Source: Burkholderiaceae bacterium 26
Lineage (GTDB): Bacteria > Pseudomonadota > Gammaproteobacteria > Burkholderiales > Burkholderiaceae
NCBI GenBank assembly: GCA_000955795.1
Contig: JYOB01000014.1
Coordinates: 275,747 to 326,511, forward strand
Reading direction: 5' to 3'
DNA: 50,765 nucleotides
Shown piece by piece: positions 43,848 through 50,765 of this stretch. Position 1 is the stretch's first letter; each line of letters begins with the position of its first letter. Both the position numbers and the translations under genes were made by a program. Below the pieces are notes generated by a model, which worked only from the letters and a program-made list of their open reading frames with translations, did no database searches and had not been told where the DNA came from.

Positions 43848-44495
43848 TCAGCGGAGCGCTGTCAGCCCGCGGGCGCGGGCGTACTGAAAGAGATCGATCT
43901 CGCGCGCCAGGCCCAGCTTGCGCAGCGCCACGGTCTTTTGCGTGCTGACGGTCTTCACGCTCGAACCGAGCATGAGCGCTATGTCGGACACGGCCGTGCC
44001 GCCGGCATACAGGCGCAGGACTTCGCGCTCGCGCGCGCTCAGTCGCTCGCACACATCTCGTTCATTGGAACCAAGGCCCGTCTCTTCCAGGATGCGCGGG
44101 CTGTCATACCGCACGCCGCGGGCGGCCGCCATGACAGCGTGCCCGACATGAACGAAGTCATCGCTCTTGCTGACGATGCCGGCCACACCAATCTGCCGCA
44201 TGGCGCGCAAGAGGGCGGGGTTGCGGACCATCGTGCAGACCACGATGGCGCGCTTCTGGTGCTGCTTGCGCAAGCGCGCCAGCAACTGCATGCCATCGAA
44301 GGCGGGCTCACCACCCAGGTTGTAGTCGGTCACGATGACGTTACAGTCGATTTGCGTAAGCACCTGCATCAGCTCGCGCCCGTCGTGTGCCTGTGCCACG
44401 ACCTGCTGCTGTGGAAACTGCGCAATGGCCGCCGCCAGCCCCATAAGAACCACCGGATGATCGTCTGCCATCACGATCGAGAGGACAGAGCACAT
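43848..44495 (-). CDS. NarL/FixJ-family response regulator
   Basis: A 215-residue regulator: receiver domain (ADDHPVV at the N-terminus, phosphoacceptor Asp57 in IVTDYNLGG, and a SKSDDF lysine) and a LuxR-type helix-turn-helix (SAREREVLRLYAGGTAVSDI). It resembles RcsB/BvgA-type regulators, which respond to hybrid sensor kinases. No kinase is nearby. A REC-EAL gene lies 253 bp away on the same strand, upstream in transcription order. ATG 44495 is taken over a GTG six bases upstream. The gap 44496-44747 shows only a tandem TTCGCGCTTA repeat at 44731-44750. Confidence 0.85.
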   Translation of the reverse strand: MCSVLSIVMADDHPVVLMGLAAAIAQFPQQQVVAQAHDGRELMQVLTQIDCNVIVTDYNLGGEPAFDGMQLLARLRKQHQKRAIVVCTMVRNPALLRAMRQIGVAGIVSKSDDFVHVGHAVMAAARGVRYDSPRILEETGLGSNERDVCERLSAREREVLRLYAGGTAVSDIALMLGSSVKTVSTQKTVALRKLGLAREIDLFQYARARGLTALR

Positions 44496-44747
44496 GCGCA
44501 CGCCGTCAGGTCAGGTGCGTCGCCAGCGATGAGGTGTCCAGCGTGGCGAGCAGCAGGGTGGAAGGGATCGGAGCCGTCATGGGAGTCAGAAGCGCCGCTG
44601 AAAGGAGCCGGTACCTTACTCACCAGATATGCCGCGCGGGATCAGACTTTTCTGACTTTGGCTCCGCGTAACCTTTCGGGGCAGAAGCTGCTTGTATCTG
44701 GGTTGAGAAAAACTGAATGGCCCTGCGGTATTCGCGCTTATTCGCGC

Positions 44748-45962
44748 TTACGCTGCCGCCTGCACGTGCGCAAGAAACGCGGTGACAGACAGCGGTGCCG
44801 CCCACAGATAGCCTTGCCCGGTTGCACAGCCCAGCGCGCGCAACGTCTGGCGCTGCGCTTCAGTTTCCACCCCTTCGGCAATGCACTCGAGATGCAGCGT
44901 ACGCGCCAGCTCGATCATCGTGCGGCAGATCACGCCGCGCTGGCTGGTCTGGTCCACCGCGGCCGTAAACGAGCGATCGATCTTCAGAATGGTGAAGGGC
45001 AGGTCGGCCAGCAGCTTGAGCGTGGCAATGCCCACACCAAAATCGTCGATGGCCAGCGGATGGCCCAGCAGGCGCAGGCGGTTGAGCGCGATGGTGAGCT
45101 GCGCGGCGTCGTGCACGGGCGAATCCTCCGTCAGCTCGATGGCGATGGCGGCCGGCGCAATACGCGCCTCGCGCACGATGGCTTCGATGCGGTCTACGGT
45201 GCCCGCCCGGCTCAGCGTCTGCGCAGACGCATTCACACCGATCGAAACGGGATACGCATGCGCGGCCAGCGCGTGCTGCACGCGCACGCAATGCTCCAGC
45301 ACATGGAAGAACAGGCCATCAGCCAGCCCGAGCGCTTCCAGGCGCGGCACGAACGCCGCTGGCGACACACGCCCATGCACCGGATGCATCCAGCGGCAGA
45401 GCGCCTCGGCGCCGGCAATCTGGTTGGTGGCCAGATCGTGCTGGGGTTGGAATACGACCTCGATCTGTTCAGGCGTTTCTTGGATGAGCGCGGCCAGCTC
45501 GTCGTCGGAGAACTGCGGCAAGACAGCGGCTGCAGCCGGTGCCCCGTCCCGCTCCCGCGCAGCGGCTTCCTCCAGCAGCGGCAGCACGTGCGCCGGGCGC
45601 AGCGGCTTCTGCACGCCGTGCGTGCGCGTCAAGCCGATCGCATCGGCCAGGCTGATGTGCGACTCGACGATCGGCGCATCCATCGCGCTGACCCACGCCC
45701 ACACAGGCGCCTGTCGCGGAAAGACGCGACCGCCGCGCAAGTGCATCTGCTCCATCAGCTCTGGGCCGTTCATGCCGGGCATGTCGATGTCGCACAGCAC
45801 GAGATCGACGTGGCAGAGCTGGAGGAGGTAGAGCGCCTCGCGGCCGTCGCAGGCGGTCAGGATCTGCTGCACGCCCAGCGTATGGAGCAGTTGCCGGGCG
45901 GCTGCCCGTTGCACCGGATGGTCGTCCACCACCAGCACGGCGAGTTGCGCGAAACCTTCCAT
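44748..45962 (-). CDS. Response regulator with EAL c-di-GMP phosphodiesterase domain
   Basis: A 404-residue REC-EAL protein. Receiver: Asp13-Asp14, phosphoacceptor Asp58 (LCDIDMPG), Lys in VQKPLRP. The EAL domain (about 165-404) keeps the catalytic set: EALCR, the Asn of GVNASAQ, IELTE, DDFG, LKIDRSF, AEGVET and GQGY, so it should hydrolyse cyclic di-GMP to pGpG. It resembles RocR-type proteins that work with a hybrid kinase and a NarL-type regulator to control fimbriae or virulence. AAGGA before ATG 45962 decides the start over one 78 bases upstream. Confidence 0.88.
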   Translation of the reverse strand: MEGFAQLAVLVVDDHPVQRAAARQLLHTLGVQQILTACDGREALYLLQLCHVDLVLCDIDMPGMNGPELMEQMHLRGGRVFPRQAPVWAWVSAMDAPIVESHISLADAIGLTRTHGVQKPLRPAHVLPLLEEAAARERDGAPAAAAVLPQFSDDELAALIQETPEQIEVVFQPQHDLATNQIAGAEALCRWMHPVHGRVSPAAFVPRLEALGLADGLFFHVLEHCVRVQHALAAHAYPVSIGVNASAQTLSRAGTVDRIEAIVREARIAPAAIAIELTEDSPVHDAAQLTIALNRLRLLGHPLAIDDFGVGIATLKLLADLPFTILKIDRSFTAAVDQTSQRGVICRTMIELARTLHLECIAEGVETEAQRQTLRALGCATGQGYLWAAPLSVTAFLAHVQAAA

Positions 45963-46100
45963 CGGCCAGTCCTTCTTGTTGTCGGTATCGGGGCGAGGCG
46001 CATCCCGTTTGCGCTGTGTGACGCCACCGTCAGCCGCCATTGAAGCACCGGCCGGGGGCGTTGTCAGGTGGAGTCAGCGTGCGCCGCCGGAAAAAACAAA

Positions 46101-46128
46101 GCCCGCGCAGCTTTTCAACTGCGCGGGC
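46101..46128 (-). terminator. Leftward terminator 1 upstream of the REC-EAL gene
   Basis: GCCCGCGCAG (46101-46110), 8-base loop, CTGCGCGGGC (46119-46128), with AAAAAACAAA on the + strand giving a U-tract leftward. It lies upstream of, and in the same orientation as, the REC-EAL gene, so it ends some transcript coming from the right. Confidence 0.85.
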
Positions 46129-46213
46129 CTTGAGAGATTCCCCCAACCTTTTGAGCTTCCGACGCCGGTGTCGACAGCGTCGGGATGGAAGAAATCGTGC
46201 CCGAAAAAAATGA

Positions 46214-46234
46214 AGCCCGCAACAGGGGCGGGCT
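46214..46234 (-). terminator. Leftward terminator 2
   Basis: AGCCCGC (46214-46220), 7-base loop, GCGGGCT (46228-46234), preceded on the + strand by a run of seven A. Just to its right, read leftward, is another hairpin, GCTCTCT-CTTT-AGAGAGC, and C-rich pyrimidine tracts. Confidence 0.8.
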
Positions 46235-46295
46235 CAAAAGGGGGGGAGTGCTCTCTAAAGAGAGAGCAAGGTGAAGTTTAGTGGAGGGGGTGAAG

Positions 46296-46475
46296 TCAGA
46301 CTGTCCGGGGTTGGCCGAAAGGCTTGTAGGACAAAAGCTGACGATATTTCGCGATGTTAGCCGCACAAAGCAGGCGGTTACGCGCACATTCGTTGCGTTC
46401 ACGTGATTCAAGCAGCGCTTTGGTTCTTTCGCGCCGACAGACGTGTAGGTGTTCGAGGGGCGACTCGAAGCGCAC
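46296..46475 (-). CDS. Possible small protein (59 aa), uncertain
   Basis: An open frame from a GTG encodes RFESPLEHLHVCRRERTKA..., very rich in Arg, Leu and Cys, ending QPRTV. GAGG lies 11 bases before the GTG. It is followed by a hairpin and terminator 2 within 85 bp, which fits a mini-gene. Against it: third-position GC is only about 60%, well below neighbouring genes, and no known family is recognised. An overlapping frame on the same strand is equally long, so coding is not proven. Confidence 0.25.
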   Translation of the reverse strand: MRFESPLEHLHVCRRERTKALLESRERNECARNRLLCAANIAKYRQLLSYKPFGQPRTV

Positions 46476-46610
46476 GCTTGAAAAATCCTCGCTCGTTGCT
46501 ATCGGGCAACGCTGCCGAGGAAAACACGTAGAAAAGTTGAGAATTCAGGGTAGCCGGGACCGGCTGAGATGCAAGGCGGCCGGAAGAACAGCAAAAGCCG
46601 CGCGCCAAAG

Positions 46611-46669
46611 AAAAAAGCCCGAGCACCAGGTGCTCGGGCCACAATCCACCAAGGAGGGTGGAGGAGACA
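46611..46669 (-). ncRNA. Candidate anti-Shine-Dalgarno small RNA, about 58 nt
   Basis: Read leftward from about 46669 the transcript starts CUGUCUCCUCC, then a hairpin CCACC-CUCCUU-GGUGG, then a strong terminator: GCCCGAGCAC (46617-46626), 3-base loop, GTGCTCGGGC (46630-46639) with a following U-tract. Both the 5' tail and the hairpin loop expose CUCCU sequences complementary to ribosome-binding sites. This layout (C-rich loops with CUCCU plus terminator) is that of CcsR/alpha-r14-type regulators in alphaproteobacteria. The promoter at 46676-46704 is well matched. Confidence 0.6.
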
Positions 46670-46675
46670 GTTCCT

Positions 46676-46704
46676 ACTATAGCGAATCGTTTGTTGCGTT
46701 GCAA
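46676..46704 (-). promoter_or_regulatory. Sigma-70-type promoter for the candidate small RNA
   Basis: Read leftward: -35 TTGCAA (46704-46699), exactly 17 bp spacer, -10 TATAGT (46681-46676). Five and four to five consensus bases respectively with ideal spacing. Transcription would start near 46669 and run into the terminator at 46617. To its right, an inverted repeat GTGTGAC (46759-46765) and GTCACAC (46782-46788) lies in the metQ 3' region; nothing else is seen up to 46905. Confidence 0.7.
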
Positions 46705-46905
46705 TAACGTAGAACTACTTAATGTAACGAGAAGCTACAAGCGTTGCCGCAGCGCCACGTGTGACGAAAACGATTGCACTTGTCACACAATGACGCAGCG
46801 CAGCAAAACGATGCGGTGCGCTCAAAATCTAGTCTGCCTGCCGGCACGCAGTGCTTCACTCTCACACCAATCCGCGAAAGTAACCGCTGACTTAGCACCC
46901 GCTGC

Positions 46906-47712
46906 TTAAAACGCCGGCAGGATCGCGCCCTTGAACTGCGTGTCGATGAACTTGCGCACGTCTTCCGATTGGTAGGCGCGCACCAGCGTCTTCACCCACG
47001 GCTGGTTCTTGTCTTTTTCGCGCACGGCGATCAGGTTGGCGTACGGTCCCTGGCGATCTTCCAGTGCGATGGCGTCCTTGGCCGGCGTCAGGCCATTCTT
47101 GACCGCGTAGTCGGTGTTGATCGAAGCGGCGTCCAGATCATCCAGCGAGCGCGGCAGTTGTGCCGAGTCCAGCTCGATCAGCTTGATCTTCTTCGGGTTC
47201 TCCACCACGTCACGCGGTGTCGCATTGTTGCCGTTCGTGCCGGCGCCCGCCTTGAGCTTGATCACGCCCGCCTTCTGCAGCAGAAGCAGCGCGCGGTTGC
47301 CGTTGGATGGATCGTTCTGGATGCCGACCTTGGCGCCTTCCTTGAGCTGCGCGAGCGACTTGATTTTTTTGGAGTAAAAGCCCATCGGCGCCACATAGGT
47401 CAGGCCCACGTTGACGATCTTGTAGTGGCGCGCCTTGATCTGGCCGTCGAGGAAAGGCTGGTGCTGGAAGCCGTTGGCGTCCAGGTCGCCCGAATCGAGT
47501 GCGGGGTTGGGCTGGGCGTAGTCGTTGAACTCGATGATCTTGACGTCCAGGCCGTCCTTCTTGGCGACCTTCTGCACGACTTCCCAGATTTGCGCGTCGG
47601 GGCCGCTCATGGTGCCGAGCTTGATCTGCTTGGTGTCGGCGCTGGCGGCAGTTGCAACGGCGAAGGCGATGGCCGGTACGGCCACGCGCGCAAGGCGGGA
47701 GAACAGAGACAT
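46906..47712 (-). CDS. metQ: MetQ/NlpA-family ABC transporter substrate-binding protein
   Basis: A 268-residue binding protein of the methionine-type (NlpA) family: IKLGTMSGPDAQIWEVVQKV, DYAQPNPALDSGDLDANGFQ and FQHQPFLDGQ are diagnostic. Ligand is probably D/L-methionine. The signal peptide ends ASA-DTK and has no lipobox cysteine, so it is a soluble periplasmic protein, unlike E. coli MetQ. No metN or metI is adjacent, so it probably works with a transporter encoded elsewhere. It is downstream of kdpD on the same strand with 132 bp between. Confidence 0.88.
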   Translation of the reverse strand: MSLFSRLARVAVPAIAFAVATAASADTKQIKLGTMSGPDAQIWEVVQKVAKKDGLDVKIIEFNDYAQPNPALDSGDLDANGFQHQPFLDGQIKARHYKIVNVGLTYVAPMGFYSKKIKSLAQLKEGAKVGIQNDPSNGNRALLLLQKAGVIKLKAGAGTNGNNATPRDVVENPKKIKLIELDSAQLPRSLDDLDAASINTDYAVKNGLTPAKDAIALEDRQGPYANLIAVREKDKNQPWVKTLVRAYQSEDVRKFIDTQFKGAILPAF

Positions 47713-47844
47713 GGAGAAACCTCGTGGATCTTGTCGTGAATGAAATCGCCCGCGGGTAGCGGGCGGTGTGACGCAATCGTGTCACGCATGCGCTCACGAC
47801 AGAACGACTTTTTCGGCATGTCCATATGCCCAAGAACGGTGCAG

Positions 47845-50661
47845 CTAGGCGATGAGCTCGCCGTCCTCCACGGGCGGAGGTTCAGAGGCGGGCAGGGCGA
47901 CGACGAAGCGCGCGCCGCCATCGGCCGGCGCCTCCACCCAGATGCGGCCGTGATGCGCGCTCACGATCCCCTCGCACACAGCCAGACCCAGGCCGACGCC
48001 CGTGGTGGCCGATTCCTTCTCACCGCGCGTGAACTTCTCGAAGATGGTCTGCACCGAGCCCGCCGGCACGCCGGGGCCGTGGTCGCGCACACGCAGGCGC
48101 AGTTCATCGCCGCGCGCGTCGTCGTGGACGATCTCCCCAGAGATGCGCACCTCGGTGCCGGCCGGCGCAAACTTGCCCGCGTTTTCCAGCAGGTTCGACA
48201 GCACACGCTCCATCAGCGGCCCGTCGCAGCGGATGAGCGGCAGGGCTGAGAGGTTATCCACAACCACACGATGATCGGGCAGCGGAATCGCCTGCAGCGC
48301 CGCGCCAACAAGCTCTTCCATCGACTGCCACTCCAGCCGCAACTTGACGTCCTGGTTCTGCAGGCGCGCCATGTCGAGCAGGTTGGTGACCATCGTGCGC
48401 ATGCGCTGCGCCTGCTGGCCGATGGCGGTGGCAGCCTCAGCTTGCAGCGCAGGCAGGGGCGGCTGCGCGCGCAGCAGCGTCTCGGCCATCCCCACCAGGC
48501 CCGTGAGAGGCGTCCGTAAATCGTGCGACACGGCGGCCAGCAGTGAATTGCGCAGCCGTTCCGATTCCATGCGCACCAAGGCGTCGCGGGCGACTTCCAC
48601 GTAGTGCACGCGCTCAATGGCAATGGCGATGAGCGTGGCGCAGGCATCGATCTGGCGGCGGTTGTCGGGCTGTGCGAGCACATGGAAGGTTTCGGGCTCC
48701 ACGGCCAGCACACCGCGAATCGCCATCGGCGCCTTCAATGGCAGATACAGCACCGAACCCGACGGCAGCGTGTGCGTGCCTGTGCCGGCAGGCTGGCCGT
48801 GCTGGTACGTCCAATCGGCCAGCACGCGATCGAGGTTCGGCATGCCCGACGGTGCATCGGTGCTGCCTTCCGGCTTGGCGACCTGTGGCGCACCGAGCCG
48901 CCCATCGAGCCCGACGAAGAAGAACGCGCAGCGCCCGCCAAAGGTTGCGTTGACGAAGCGCCCGCCGATGCTGACGATCTGATCCAGCGTGAGCGCGGCG
49001 GACAACTCCCGCGCGGCCTCATACAACGCATGCGCGGCGGCCTCGCGCTGCACCGCCACCTCCGCCTGTTCACGCAGGCCCGCCGTCAACTGCCCCACCA
49101 GCATGCCCACGGCCAGCATCACCGCAAAGGTCAGCAGGTACTGCACGTCGCTCACGGCGAAGGAATAACGTGGCGGCACGAAAAAGAAATCGAACAGCGC
49201 CACCGACAGCACCGACGCCAGCGCCGCTGGCCCCCGCCCATGGCGCATCGCCACCGCCACCACGGCGGCCAGGAACAGCATGACGATGTTGGCCAGATCG
49301 AACACCGGCCGCACCAGGCTGGAGAGCGCCGTCGCAATCCCAACGTACACGCACGCGGCCACGTAAGCCGGCTTGAGCCATCCAGCCTGTGCATCGGCGG
49401 CGCGCTGGGCTTCGCTGCGCACATCAGCGCGGCCGACCTCGGCTGCGCGCGGCGTGAGCTGGATATGCGCCGGGTCGGCCGCGGCGCGAATCACGTCGAC
49501 CTCGGGGCAATGCCGCGCCAGCGCCTCGGCAAAGTCACCGCTGGGCAGCCGGCGCTCCAGCCCGATCGTCAGCCGCAGCGCAACGACGACGGCCCGCGCC
49601 GATCGCCAGCGCTTCTCGGGCGGGCGCCCGATCACGGCCTTGGTGATGTTGTGGCGGCGGATATAACCGGTGATGGCCTCGACGGCATTGGTGCCGGCCA
49701 GCGTTTCCACGCGTGCGCCCGCATCTTCGGCCAGCTTGAGCAACGCGTGCAGGCGTTCGGCGCGCGCATCAGCCGCACGCAAATGCGGCATCACCACGGC
49801 CACGGCATGCCAGTCGCATTCCAGCTGCGCGGCCAGCCGCGCGGCGCTGCGGATGACCTGTTCGCCATCGCCCTGCGGGTCCAGGCAGGCGACGACGGTC
49901 TCGCGCGTACGCCAGACGTTTTCAATGCGGCGCGCGCGGCGGTAAGCCTGCACGTCATCGTCGACGCGGTCGGCGGTGCGGCGCAGGGCGAGTTCGCGCA
50001 GGGCGATGAGGTTGCCCTTGCGGAAGAAATTGCGCGCCGCATGCTGGGCCTGCTCGGGCATGTAGACCTTGCCCTCAGCCAGGCGGCGCAGCAGTTCATC
50101 GGCGGGCAGATCGACGAGGATGACTTCGTTAGCGGCATCGAACACCGCATCGGGCACGGTTTCCCACACGCGGATGCCGGTGATGCTGCCCACTGCCTCG
50201 TTCAGGCTGTCGAGATGCTGGACGTTGACGGTGGTCCAGACGTCGATGCCGGCGGCAAGCAAATCCTGGATGTCCTGCCAGCGCTTGGGGTGGCGCGACC
50301 CCGCCACGTTCGAGTGCGCAAGCTCATCGACGAGGATGAGCGCGGGCTTTCGCGCCAGCGCGGCATCGAGGTCGAACTCGGGCAGCGTGCGGCCCTTGTA
50401 TTCGATCTGGCGGGTGGGGAGGTGTTCGAGGTCGGCAACCAGCGCGGCGGTTTCAGCGCGGCCGTGGGTTTCGACCAGGCCGATGATGGCGTCGATGCCG
50501 GCTGCGCGAGCGGCCTTTGCTGCTGCCAGCATCGCGTAGGTCTTGCCTACGCCGGCTGAGGCGCCGAAGTAGATGCGGAGTTTGCCGCGGGCGGACTGCT
50601 CCTTGCCGGAGTTGAGTTCGGCTAGGAGTTGGTCGGGGTTCGGGCGCTCTTTGTCTGGCAT
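47845..50661 (-). CDS. kdpD: KdpD sensor histidine kinase (osmosensitive K+ channel)
   Basis: A 938-residue sensor of potassium limitation. N-terminal KdpD domain: Walker A GASAGVGKT (33-41), Walker B ILVDELAHSN, AGIDVWTTVNVQHLDSLN. A Usp-like domain follows (about 255-380), then four membrane helices (about 410-520), a GAF-like domain, and the kinase core with SHDLRTPLTG (His713), NLLENAGKF, DHGPGVP and TGVGLGLAV. It phosphorylates KdpE to turn on kdpFABC. The frame runs upstream to 50760, but that part is an interspersed repeat, so ATG 50661 is preferred. kdpE is not directly downstream, where it usually lies. Confidence 0.92.
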   Translation of the reverse strand: MPDKERPNPDQLLAELNSGKEQSARGKLRIYFGASAGVGKTYAMLAAAKAARAAGIDAIIGLVETHGRAETAALVADLEHLPTRQIEYKGRTLPEFDLDAALARKPALILVDELAHSNVAGSRHPKRWQDIQDLLAAGIDVWTTVNVQHLDSLNEAVGSITGIRVWETVPDAVFDAANEVILVDLPADELLRRLAEGKVYMPEQAQHAARNFFRKGNLIALRELALRRTADRVDDDVQAYRRARRIENVWRTRETVVACLDPQGDGEQVIRSAARLAAQLECDWHAVAVVMPHLRAADARAERLHALLKLAEDAGARVETLAGTNAVEAITGYIRRHNITKAVIGRPPEKRWRSARAVVVALRLTIGLERRLPSGDFAEALARHCPEVDVIRAAADPAHIQLTPRAAEVGRADVRSEAQRAADAQAGWLKPAYVAACVYVGIATALSSLVRPVFDLANIVMLFLAAVVAVAMRHGRGPAALASVLSVALFDFFFVPPRYSFAVSDVQYLLTFAVMLAVGMLVGQLTAGLREQAEVAVQREAAAHALYEAARELSAALTLDQIVSIGGRFVNATFGGRCAFFFVGLDGRLGAPQVAKPEGSTDAPSGMPNLDRVLADWTYQHGQPAGTGTHTLPSGSVLYLPLKAPMAIRGVLAVEPETFHVLAQPDNRRQIDACATLIAIAIERVHYVEVARDALVRMESERLRNSLLAAVSHDLRTPLTGLVGMAETLLRAQPPLPALQAEAATAIGQQAQRMRTMVTNLLDMARLQNQDVKLRLEWQSMEELVGAALQAIPLPDHRVVVDNLSALPLIRCDGPLMERVLSNLLENAGKFAPAGTEVRISGEIVHDDARGDELRLRVRDHGPGVPAGSVQTIFEKFTRGEKESATTGVGLGLAVCEGIVSAHHGRIWVEAPADGGARFVVALPASEPPPVEDGELIA

Positions 50662-50697
50662 GCGCTGTATTTTGGTGGTTTTGTTCTTGTGGTGCAT

Positions 50698-50765
50698 CCC
50701 TTGTTTCATCCCCTGCCGGGGCTGACTCACTTTCTTTGTCTTGCCAAAGAAAGTAAGCAAAGAAA
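50698..50765. repeat. Interspersed repeat at the right edge (CTTTCTTTG hairpin)
   Basis: ACTTTCTTTG (50729-50738), 6-base loop, CAAAGAAAGT (50745-50754), joined to a CCCC-TGCC-GGGG hairpin (50710-50721). It is AT-rich and repeats TTTCTTTGC-type strings. I recognise this as a common intergenic repeat in Ralstonia and relatives (from memory). It sits between kdpD and whatever lies beyond the window, and creates a misleading in-frame extension of kdpD. Partial: it may continue past the window end. Confidence 0.6.

Noticed and set aside
44731-44750. Tandem TTCGCGCTTA x2 as a functional repeat
   Set aside because: Only two copies, overlapping the REC-EAL stop codon; likely a chance slippage event.
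43938-46043. 701-codon + strand frame opposite the NarL regulator and REC-EAL genes
   Set aside because: Crosses two real minus-strand genes and a gap; no domain and antisense composition.
46408-46704. 98-codon minus-strand frame in the small-RNA region
   Set aside because: It begins inside the promoter and runs through the small-RNA terminator; no domain, so not called as a gene.
46354-46707. 117-codon + strand frame in the same gap
   Set aside because: Runs antisense through two terminators and the promoter; Arg/Ser-rich with no family.
48604-50559. 651-codon + strand open frame opposite kdpD
   Set aside because: Antisense shadow of kdpD; no recognisable domain and His/Arg-rich composition.

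Overview
The window is GC-rich DNA from a Gram-negative bacterium. The families, gene order and the small hairpin repeats at both ends fit a betaproteobacterium of the family Burkholderiaceae, most likely Ralstonia. That assignment is recognition, not a database result. The gene mix (many LysR/IclR/MocR regulators each beside one or two effector genes, exporters, two-component systems, scattered catabolic enzymes) looks like an accessory second replicon or a flexible part of a chromosome. No rRNA, tRNA or CRISPR array was seen.

Layout. 1-6400: a hairpin repeat, a GMC-type FAD oxidoreductase divergent from a coniferyl-aldehyde-type dehydrogenase, a LysE exporter divergent from a LysR regulator, a glyoxalase-like protein and a small unknown. 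6420-7620: a small accessory patch with a candidate phage-type C4-like antisense RNA and a HigB/HigA-type toxin-antitoxin operon with a perfect operator palindrome. 7650-9050: small unknown, acyl-CoA thioesterase, and a universal stress protein behind an FNR-like box. 9087-13610: an IclR regulator divergent from a four-gene operon (binding protein, permease, ATPase, FAD amine/amino-acid oxidase) with two ATGA stop/start overlaps. 13687-16953: a surface-antigen-like protein, a fourfold-repeat membrane protein and an OmpR/histidine-kinase pair. 16972-19118: a transporter fossil, RcnR/RcnA nickel-cobalt efflux with a textbook operator, and a tiny secreted repeat protein.

19177-25443: three regulator/effector units (LysR with trans-aconitate methyltransferase; ureidoglycine aminohydrolase; type 2 ArgC divergent from LysR), then an MFS transporter behind a concentric 42-bp dyad. 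25448-31126: SRPBCC protein, AhpD-like protein, MocR regulator, then a nitrosative-stress block: NnrS and flavohaemoglobin Hmp divergent from the nitric-oxide sensor NsrR, with two candidate NsrR sites and a duplicated 14-bp tag between them. 31248-34652: a decayed dinD, a DUF2795 protein, a DUF4142 protein and a PHP-domain lipoprotein.

34683-39135: a TctDE-like two-component system divergent from an NMT1/SsuA-like binding protein, which converges on a general porin. 39427-43837: PaaI thioesterase, a Cys-less isochorismatase-like hydrolase, an XRE/MmyB-like regulator divergent from a DHA2 drug exporter, and an aquaporin-family channel. 43848-46040: a NarL-type response regulator and a REC-EAL c-di-GMP phosphodiesterase with no kinase nearby. 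46041-46905: a structured, mostly non-coding region with three leftward terminators, a clear promoter and a candidate small RNA exposing anti-Shine-Dalgarno sequence. 46906-50765: a MetQ-family binding protein and the KdpD potassium sensor kinase, whose upstream end runs into another interspersed repeat.

The most unusual items are the 46.2-46.7 kb small-RNA region, the C4-like RNA at 6.5-6.7 kb, the concentric dyad at 24.03 kb and the duplicated regulatory module between hmp and nsrR.
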